DNA of 7,162 bases, from assembly GCA_013043915.1 (NCBI GenBank), contig JABEVH010000099.1, positions 1 through 7,162 on the forward strand. The letters run 5' to 3'. The position numbers and the translations under genes are program-made. How positions within the stretch are numbered: the first letter of the stretch is position 1; the number at the start of each line of letters is the position of its first letter. Below, piece by piece: positions 1-6,700 of the stretch. The notes beneath the pieces are model-generated. The model did no database searches and was not told the origin of the DNA. It was given only the letters and a program-made list of their open reading frames with translations. The DNA comes from Pseudomonadales bacterium. Lineage in GTDB: Bacteria > Pseudomonadota > Gammaproteobacteria > Pseudomonadales > Moraxellaceae.

Positions 1-1
1 G

Positions 2-784
2 TTAGAGCCCTGGCAACGTGAGGTAGTTCGTATTGTGCGTAAACTCGCACAGTACTTCTATCCACAACGCCAAACTCAGGTCATGAATGAAGGGTGGGCT
101 ACGTTCTGGCATTACCGTTTGCTCAACGATCTTTATGACCAAGACCTGGTTACCGATGGCTTCATACTTGAATTCCTGCGCTCACATACCGCTGTTATAG
201 CTCAACCTGCCTACGATAGCCCTTGGTACAATGGCATCAATCCGTATGCCTTAGGTTATGCCATGTACACGGATCTGCGTCGAATTTGCGAGCATCCAGA
301 TGCTGAGGACAAGCAATGGTTCCCTGATATTGCAGGCTCACCCTGGCTAAGTACGCTGAAATTTGCTATGCAAAACTTCAAGGATGAAAGTTTTATACAG
401 CAGTTTCTCAGTCCACGCTTGATACGAGACTTCAAACTGTTCAGCGTTCTTGATCTACCGCGCAGTGAAAATCTGCTGATTGAGGCCATACACGATGAAA
501 ACGGATTTCGTGAGGTCAGGCAAGCCTTATCTGACCAATACAACCTCAGCATGAATGAACCCAACATACAGGTCTGGAATATCGATCTGCGTGGCGACCG
601 TTCCATGACCTTGCGTCATGAACAGCACTACCAGAGGCCACTGGGGGCAAGCACCGAAACCATGCTCAAACATCTCTACCGCCTGTGGAAATTTGATGTT
701 CATCTGGAGTCCTATGATAACGGGACCCCTACTGAATCCTGGCATATCACTTCCGATGGTACCGAACACCAGATTGCCATATGA
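2..784 (+). CDS. SpoVR family protein (YcgB-like), C-terminal half, 5' truncated by window edge
   Basis: The frame is open from base 2, so the visible part is 260 residues of a protein that is usually about 500 residues long; the true start lies outside the window. An internal GTG at 35 is not the start, because the residues before it (LEPWQREVVRIVRK) already match the SpoVR family. The hallmark block follows directly (YFYPQRQTQVMNEGWATFWH), then NPYALGYAMYTDLRRI and a C-terminal stretch with VWNIDLRGDRSMTLRH. SpoVR was named for a Bacillus subtilis spore-cortex protein. In non-sporulating proteobacteria the relatives (YcgB) are often encoded beside the PrkA-type kinase yeaG and yeaH and are linked to stationary phase and stress; the biochemical activity is not established to my knowledge. 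It is a soluble protein with no signal peptide or membrane segment in the visible part. Its TGA stop overlaps the ATG of the next gene (ATGA), so the two are probably translationally coupled. Family assignment is near certain; the role is not. Confidence 0.95.
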   Translation, partial: LEPWQREVVRIVRKLAQYFYPQRQTQVMNEGWATFWHYRLLNDLYDQDLVTDGFILEFLRSHTAVIAQPAYDSPWYNGINPYALGYAMYTDLRRICEHPDAEDKQWFPDIAGSPWLSTLKFAMQNFKDESFIQQFLSPRLIRDFKLFSVLDLPRSENLLIEAIHDENGFREVRQALSDQYNLSMNEPNIQVWNIDLRGDRSMTLRHEQHYQRPLGASTETMLKHLYRLWKFDVHLESYDNGTPTESWHITSDGTEHQIAI

Positions 785-1410
785 CTGATGAATCTCCGCT
801 ATCCTTTTTGTCCTCCTTAGATACTGACTGGCATGATCTGGTAAGCCAGGTCGGTATCTGTCGTCTTGCTCTGCGTACCGAACTCACCCCGTACGAGTTT
901 TTGCTGGATGCCATAGCTCACCAGCATGTACATGGACGTGCTGCAGCCAGCCTGCTCAGACGCCTGCAAGAACACTTCCAGGGCATGCCCACCCCTGAAG
1001 AACTGCAGGCCTGTCCCGCTGAAACCTTGCGGCTATGTGGATTCTCTGCCCATAAATCAGCCGCCTTGAGGGACGTGGCGCAGCACGTACTGATGGGCAA
1101 GATTCCTGATAAAGCACAGGCCCGGGACATGACCGATAGGGCGCTGATTGATCAGCTGACCCAAATACGGGGGATAGGCCGCTGGACAGTTGAGATGTTA
1201 TTAATGTTCAATCTTGCCCGCCCGGATATTCTTCCCGTAGGAGACTTTGGAGTCCGCGAGGGGTACCGCAAATTGAAGCGTCTGAGTATGCAGCCTAAAC
1301 CTGCTGAACTGACCCGACTGGGTTTAGCCTGGAGTCCTTATCGTAGTACTGCCAGTTGGTACCTCTGGCAAGCTACCCAGATACTTCCCAACCCTGAAGC
1401 GCCATCATGA
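781..1410 (+). CDS. HhH-GPD DNA glycosylase, AlkA-like DNA-3-methyladenine glycosylase II family
   Basis: This 209-residue protein is a base-excision-repair glycosylase predicted to cut the N-glycosidic bond of alkylated purines such as 3-methyladenine. The helix-hairpin-helix lies at about residues 128-146 (QIRGIGRWTVEMLLMF). The GPD-type loop with the expected catalytic aspartate is at D155 (LPVGDFGVREGY). The conserved tail WSPYRSTASWYLWQ at about 184-197 matches the KPWRS-type segment of AlkA. Near the N-terminus AIAHQHVHGRAA (44-55) corresponds to the usual HQQ..G.AA motif, with His where the second Gln is common. It is shorter than E. coli AlkA (282 residues) and lacks its N-terminal beta domain, as in the compact Mag1/AlkA-like group. 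No [4Fe-4S] cysteine cluster is seen, so an endonuclease III or MutY identity is unlikely. The start ATG overlaps the upstream stop and the stop overlaps the cca start, with no strong Shine-Dalgarno, which supports coupled translation. The exact lesion range is inferred from the family only. Confidence 0.93.
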   Translation: MTDESPLSFLSSLDTDWHDLVSQVGICRLALRTELTPYEFLLDAIAHQHVHGRAAASLLRRLQEHFQGMPTPEELQACPAETLRLCGFSAHKSAALRDVAQHVLMGKIPDKAQARDMTDRALIDQLTQIRGIGRWTVEMLLMFNLARPDILPVGDFGVREGYRKLKRLSMQPKPAELTRLGLAWSPYRSTASWYLWQATQILPNPEAPS

Positions 1411-2639
1411 GCATGAGAATCTACCTGGTCGGTGGTGCCGTACGCGACCGACTCTTGGGGCTACCCGTACAGGAGCGCGATTGGGTGGTGGTAGGCTCCA
1501 GCTCTGATGAAATGATGGCTCGGGGTTTCCGGCAGGTGGGCCATGACTTTCCTGTATTTCTGCACCCACAAACCGGTGAAGAATATGCTTTGGCACGTAC
1601 CGAGCAAAAACAAGGTCGCGGTTATAAAGGCTTTTCTGTCGCATTCTCTCCTGAGGTGACCCTGCAAGAAGATTTGTTCAGACGCGACCTCAGTATCAAT
1701 GCCATGGCTGAAGATGAACATGGCGAACTCATCGACCCCTATGGGGGCCTAGAGGATTTACGTGCTCGGCGTTTACGCCATGTTTCTCCGGCCTTTGTCG
1801 AAGATCCTCTGCGGGTTCTGCGCGTAGCTCGGTTCGCCAGCCGTTTTGCTGACCTGGGGTTTACGGTGACCGAGGCCACCTACGCGATGATGCAAACCAT
1901 TGCCGCCTCAGGTGAACTGAATGACCTCACGGCAGAACGCGTCTGGAAAGAAACCGCTCGGTCCCTGATGGGAGCACACCCCTCCGTCTATTTCAGAGTT
2001 TTGCGCCATGTTGGAGCCATGCATCCCTGGTTCACTGAAATAGATCGTTTATTCGGGGTACCCCAGAATCCACAGTGGCACCCTGAAGTGGATACCGGAG
2101 AACATACCATGATGGCTCTTGACCAGTCTGCCCATGGTCAGGCCAGCCTAGCCATCCGCGTAGCTACCCTGCTCCACGATCTGGGCAAGGCTGACACACC
2201 TCACGATCAATGGCCACATCATCCTGATCACGGTATGCGTGGATTACCCCAGATCAAAGCCTTGAGTCAGCGTCTTAAACTACCTCGAGAAGTCCAAGAC
2301 CTAGCCCTGCTGGTAGCTACTCATCACATACAGCTGCATAAAATTGAACGAGCGAACGCTGCTGAGATCCTGAATTTACTCAAAGCGCTCGACGCACTAC
2401 GTAGACCTAAGCGTATGCTGGATTTTATACAAGCCTGCCATTTTGATATTCAAGGCCGCTTGGGGCATAGCTGCGACACCTACCCCCAGGGAGACTGCTT
2501 GCGCACTGCCTTAGAGGTTGCTGAGCGAACTGATCTGTCTCAGGTTCTCAATCGTCAGCTGAAGGGCCCAGAACTGGCCCTTCAGCTCGATCAGGCAAGA
2601 ATCCTTGAACTTTCCGCATGGTTGGCACAAGTTAACTGA
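1407..2639 (+). CDS. cca: Multifunctional CCA tRNA nucleotidyltransferase with HD phosphohydrolase domain
   Basis: At 410 residues it matches the roughly 412-residue E. coli Cca over its whole length. It adds or repairs the 3'-terminal CCA of tRNA using CTP and ATP in the cytoplasm; the C-terminal HD domain in this subfamily carries phosphatase/phosphodiesterase activity. Visible motifs: the class II nucleotidyltransferase signature GGAVRD (9-14); the metal-binding pair E23 and D25 in ERDW (E. coli has Asp at the first position); DLFRRDLSINA (89-99); the basic helix EDPLRVLRVARF (132-143); ERVWKE (177-182); and HD motifs around H233 (DTGEHT) and H257-D258 (LLHDLGK). The start at 1407 overlaps the previous stop (ATGA) and has a weak GAAG seven bases upstream. 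The ATG at 1413 gives MRIYLVGG, which aligns better with the E. coli start, so the first two residues are uncertain. The gene ends 19 bp from the convergent lipoprotein gene. Confidence 0.97.
   Translation: MSMRIYLVGGAVRDRLLGLPVQERDWVVVGSSSDEMMARGFRQVGHDFPVFLHPQTGEEYALARTEQKQGRGYKGFSVAFSPEVTLQEDLFRRDLSINAMAEDEHGELIDPYGGLEDLRARRLRHVSPAFVEDPLRVLRVARFASRFADLGFTVTEATYAMMQTIAASGELNDLTAERVWKETARSLMGAHPSVYFRVLRHVGAMHPWFTEIDRLFGVPQNPQWHPEVDTGEHTMMALDQSAHGQASLAIRVATLLHDLGKADTPHDQWPHHPDHGMRGLPQIKALSQRLKLPREVQDLALLVATHHIQLHKIERANAAEILNLLKALDALRRPKRMLDFIQACHFDIQGRLGHSCDTYPQGDCLRTALEVAERTDLSQVLNRQLKGPELALQLDQARILELSAWLAQVN
2557..2587. repeat. Perfect 12-bp inverted repeat (hairpin) inside the 3' end of cca
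   Basis: The arms AGCTGAAGGGCC (2557-2568) and GGCCCTTCAGCT (2576-2587) are exact reverse complements separated by the 7-base loop CAGAACT. The hairpin sits about 50 bp before the cca stop and encodes Q-L-K-G-P-E-L-A-L-Q-L. It is not followed by a T run on either strand, so it is not a classical intrinsic terminator. It could still slow polymerase or protect the 3' end of the convergent transcripts. Conserved Cca residues (the KGPEL region) explain part but not all of the symmetry. Confidence 0.8.
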
Positions 2640-2658
2640 TCCTGACGTCGACTCATAA
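2640..2658. other. Convergent intergenic gap of 19 bp
   Basis: This short spacer separates the cca stop codon from the stop codon of the minus-strand lipoprotein gene. It contains only small palindromes (GACGTC, GTCGAC) and no stem followed by a T tract. No terminator for either transcript can be identified here, so read-through antisense into the opposing gene is possible. Confidence 0.7.
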
Positions 2659-3699
2659 TTACTGGGTTGTAAAACTCCACGTATTCTGAACCGCGGTCCC
2701 ATTACGTGCTCCGCCAAAAACCACCGTATAGGTCGTCTGACTGGCCAAAGGACTTTGCGGCACAAAGAATACGACCCCTGGAGCAATATTAGGATCAGCA
2801 ATAACCGTCATCGTTGATGCCGTTACAGCATCACTATTGACCAGCACCGCGCCTGTCAAGGGACTCCCCGAGCTATCCGATACCGCAAAGTTCGTGACAC
2901 TCAGGACATCGCTAGCACTGTCAACATGAACTCTGACCATGATGGGATGGCCCGGCGTGCTATAGCCCGATGGCAGTGGTGGCGCCGGATTTTCTCCAGC
3001 AGACATCGCAGCTGGCACCGTAGTCTCATTATTATAGGGGTAAACGGCAACCGTCCCCAATGCAATCTGTTGTCCTCCACTGGCGGGAACACCCGCGCCA
3101 CTAGAAGGCAGCTGAAGGCTGGCGGTTCCTGCCACCGTAGCTACATCCAACACACAAGCCCAGTTGGCATTCAGCCCTATACCGACTTCCTGAATATCAC
3201 CTAATAGCTCCTGAGCATGGTAGACCGTATCCAGCAACTGGCTCGCACAAGTTGAAGCATTACCTATAGCCTCGTCTATCCATGCTGAAGCTGGCGTAAA
3301 GCCTGCTAGGGCAGCGCGAGCATAAGGACTAATCGCATAAAAACCTGTATTACCCGATACTTCCGTATGCGTTTCTGCCGGAGGAGATTGTGTGGCTAAA
3401 TAAGTAGCATGAGCCTGAGCCGCCGTATCCAGATTGGTATTTTGACTCAGCAAACCTACACCTACAGATTGGCGAACGGTATTGATTGCCTGAAAAATAG
3501 ACAGCGAGGTCCCTGTATACGTGGGTGTTGTCACCGAACTGGCCGGAGTAACAAAAGCCTGAGTGCTACTACCGCTCGTCGATGTCGATGAGGTAGTGCC
3601 CGCCGAGGAAGGCAAAACCGTCGTATTTGCTCCACCACCGCAACCGGCCAACATCAATCCTGTCACCCATAGGGTTCCTAGTTTTAAGCGCTGCATCAT
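2659..3699 (-). CDS. Lipoprotein with CAP/SCP (YkwD-type) domain and C-terminal Ig-like domain
   Basis: The 346-residue product starts with a short basic region and a hydrophobic stretch ending in the lipobox L17-A18-G19-C20, so it is predicted to be lipid-modified at C20. Gly rather than Asp at +2 favours sorting to the outer membrane. Residues about 24-66 are a Ser/Thr-rich linker. Residues about 68-188 fit a CAP domain: INTVRQSVGVG (72-82), the helix with LDTAAQAHATYLA (90-102), H111 in ETHTEVSG, and YHAQELLGDIQEVGIGL (160-176) followed by ACVLDV. C151 and C182 could form a disulfide. After a Pro-rich bridge (ENPAPPLPSGY), residues about 250-346 resemble a bacterial Ig-like (Big_5/CopC-like) fold ending in PLASQTTYTVVF and NTWSFTT. 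This CAP plus Ig-like architecture recurs in proteobacterial lipoproteins of unknown function. There are tandem ATGs at 3699 and 3696; the first is seven bases from AAGGA. It lies 43 bp downstream of the adhesin on the same strand and is probably its operon partner. No enzymatic activity should be assumed. Confidence 0.88.
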   Translation of the reverse strand: MMQRLKLGTLWVTGLMLAGCGGGANTTVLPSSAGTTSSTSTSGSSTQAFVTPASSVTTPTYTGTSLSIFQAINTVRQSVGVGLLSQNTNLDTAAQAHATYLATQSPPAETHTEVSGNTGFYAISPYARAALAGFTPASAWIDEAIGNASTCASQLLDTVYHAQELLGDIQEVGIGLNANWACVLDVATVAGTASLQLPSSGAGVPASGGQQIALGTVAVYPYNNETTVPAAMSAGENPAPPLPSGYSTPGHPIMVRVHVDSASDVLSVTNFAVSDSSGSPLTGAVLVNSDAVTASTMTVIADPNIAPGVVFFVPQSPLASQTTYTVVFGGARNGTAVQNTWSFTTQ

Positions 3700-3706
3700 G
3701 CTGAGG

Positions 3707-3711
3707 TCCTT
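3707..3711 (-). promoter_or_regulatory. Ribosome binding site of the CAP lipoprotein gene
   Basis: On the minus strand AAGGA lies seven bases before the ATG at 3699, and a second AAAGGAC copy lies at 3716-3722. The good spacing supports the 3699 start, although the ATG at 3696 is also within reach. No hairpin terminator or obvious -10/-35 promoter is seen in the 43-bp gap (3700-3742), which favours co-transcription with the adhesin gene. Confidence 0.6.
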
Positions 3712-3742
3712 AATTGTCCTTTATCGCCAATTGCCCTGACCA

Positions 3743-6700
3743 TTACTGCGGCCACCGCATGCCATCACCCGTTACTGTCAACAACGACTGACTATTACTG
3801 TCGCTACCTGGTAATACCACATGCATATCAGCTACCTGCAGACGAGCATCAGCCTGAGCACCCTGTATCACCTCTTGGAGAGCATGGGACAAACCGGCTG
3901 GCGTCACAGCAGGGGAAGTTGGTGCGGCAGACACATCAAAATAGGGGGCAGGGGTAATGTTGCCTGAGCCAGAAGCTGTCGTTGTGGTTAACGAATAATC
4001 AGCCGCATGAGCGCCAGAAAACGTCAACCCAGAAGCGTTGATACCCACGCCTAAGCCCGCTGTCGTTGCATAAACCGCCGTCCCCTGTATCGTCACAGGG
4101 TTGGTGGAAAGCGCATTACTGACAAATATTGGGTTATTCAGCGCCGTGGTGCCATCATAAACCTTGTTACCCTGCACCTGTACCGTCAAAGGCAGCGGGT
4201 TAACGGTCAAAGCCATGGCATTGCTTGGAGCTTGGGCTAATTGGTAGTTATTATTAGTGAGCGTCAAACCTGAACCATTGATGGCATAAGTACCTACATC
4301 TGAGGTTATGGAGGCCGGGGAAGTAAAGTTCAAGGTTCCTGTCGACACGGTCGCTTGCGTGTCACCGTTGACCAGCCCTGACAAATATCCTGTCAATGTC
4401 GGCAATGCCAATCCGTAGGTAGATGATGTGGCACTCGCTGTCATGGCTAGTATTTCCGGAGATATCGTCAACGACCCGGATACATAATTGAACGTATAGT
4501 TGCTTGAGGCAGCACCCTGCGGAGTTAGCGCGTAGCTACCCACGGGGCTGGTCGCTACCGCTGAGGTCACCACGGTAGGTTGTGTCGTTAATGCCGTAGT
4601 CGCATTATCAGTCCCCATAAAACCACTGTATGTCGGCACAACCGTTGGATTGGCTTGTCCATAGCTTCTGCTAGCATTTCCAGCCGTTACTGTTAGGGTT
4701 GCAGGATTAATAACTAGCGACCCCGGTACAAAGGTAATCACATATCCCTGCTGATCCGAATATGCTGATGAATTGATCACGTAGGTACCCACATTAGTGG
4801 CACCTTGTGAGGTACCAGAAAAACCCGATGCATTGAAGAAGTTCTGTGTAGGACAGGTTCCCGTTGAACAGGCAATCCCGCTGGCATCTCCGGCATTCGC
4901 TAACGCTGAGTAAGTCACCGTCAAATTCTGTGCCGTAACGGTTAAGGGCGTCATAAAGGATCGCAGCAAGGGATACGTATAACCGCTATATACATCCCAT
5001 ATGTTCGTAAGATCCCAGCCTGGATTTACGTTACCATTAGCCGCTGTAGCTCCGGTATAATTCAGAACATTTTGCATATCGGCAGTAGCCATGCCACGGC
5101 TACCGCTGATAGAACCTGTTGCAACACCTAACGACGTACCGCTAGTCGTCGTATCCCAAAAGCTTGCGGCCATTGAACCTGAATTTGTGCCAACTAATCC
5201 GGAAGTATACAAACCGCCGCCCGCGCTGGGAACTAGCCCCGTCGCATAGCTGTAGTAAATCAATGCACCCGACCCGCTATTGTTACCCACCAAACCTGCC
5301 AAATAAACGGTACTTCCATTCGAACTGGCCGTACCATTTCCTGTTGCATAGCTATTGACAACCCCCCCTGGATTAGTGCCAACCAACCCTCCAAGGTACA
5401 ATGTATTTCCGCTGCCACTAGCCTGGGCCGTGCCTGAAAACGACCCGGTGGCATAACTCTGACTAACCCCGTTCTCGTTAAGACTAACCCTGTTAGCCAG
5501 AGTACTATTTAAACCGACCAAACCACCTACGCTCATGGTGCTAGCGCAGTTATATAATGTCTGTCCTACAGCCGTGCCTGAGGCCGAACCAATGGCATAA
5601 CTTTGATTAACAATCCCGCTGTTGTTGCCTACCAAGCCTCCTACATTAACAAATATTCCCTCACCTGATACTGCCCCAGAAGCATGACTACTTGATATTG
5701 ATATGAACGAATTAGCCTTTATGGGATTGTAATAACCGACCAGCCCCCCTACATCAACTGTATTTGCCGTTAAACTTGTGCTAGTGGTTTGTAATCCAAT
5801 CCCCGATACATTGCCCGTCGCAAAACTATTGGTAATGACAGAATTATCACCCCCGACTAAGCCACCACCGTAAATGGTCTGAGCATTTGCTGGTGGGCTA
5901 GCAGAATCAGCTGTCACGTTACCCGCAGCATTGCTTGACGTAATTTGTCCGCTGGCAAAACCAACCAAGCCACCAATCCATTCGCTGGTATTGGCCGGAC
6001 CTGAGGATCCTGTCACTGTCCCCGAACTGTAACTATTGATGATGGCGCCTGCAGAGTTGCCCACCAACTGTCCCTCATAAATATAGCCTCCCGTCACCAT
6101 CGGCGCTGTTGGGGTAGTGTTCTGGACCGTAATTTGTCCACCTACTAAACCTACATCACGTACCGTTGAAGCCGAGGATGTCTCTGCAAACAAACCTGCA
6201 TATAAAGGATTTGTAGCTGATGAATTAAAATTAAATTGAGTATTTAGGTTTTTAATCGTATGCCCCAGCCCCTCAAAAATACCGGTGAACGATGACGTTG
6301 TGTCCGTCAGTATATTAAAGCCAATGGGAACAAAACCGGTGGGATAACCTGCGCCAAACCACGACCAAGCTGCTGTACTGGTAGCTGATGCATCAATGTT
6401 CGCACCAAGGGCATAGTTTGTACTTAAATTACCGTTTATGCCCTGCAGATCGGTGCCGGTTACGCTTCCTAGAGAACCTAAAGCCGTAATCACCGTGTAA
6501 TTGATGACTGCTCCCGTACTGCCTTGCTGGGTACTGAAATTATTTCCTGCAGACAGATTAATCGATGCATTCACATTATAGGTTGATGAAGCACCTGAGC
6601 TTGACCCTTGCCCATAAAGCAAGGCCAAAGTCGCTGTACCACTACCATTCATCACGGCATTGATGTTGATATTGTTGTAGGCATTCAGCGTCAGGGTATT

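Noticed and set aside
256..769. Minus-strand open frames opposite the SpoVR gene.
   Set aside because: They lie wholly inside a strongly recognised conserved coding frame, and the predicted peptides have no family features.
2557..2587. The perfect hairpin in cca as an intrinsic (rho-independent) terminator.
   Set aside because: No T run follows the stem on either strand, and it lies inside the coding region about 50 bp before the stop codon.
2901..3204. Open frames on both strands over the lipoprotein gene (for example plus 2926-3204 and minus 2901-3101).
   Set aside because: They are shadows of the lipoprotein coding frame. Their products are compositionally odd and show no recognisable domain.
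5153..6076. The spaced repeats in the adhesin as a CRISPR array or tandem DNA satellite.
   Set aside because: The periodicity is at protein level (GLUG motifs). The nucleotide copies are diverged and of uneven length, and the frame is open throughout.
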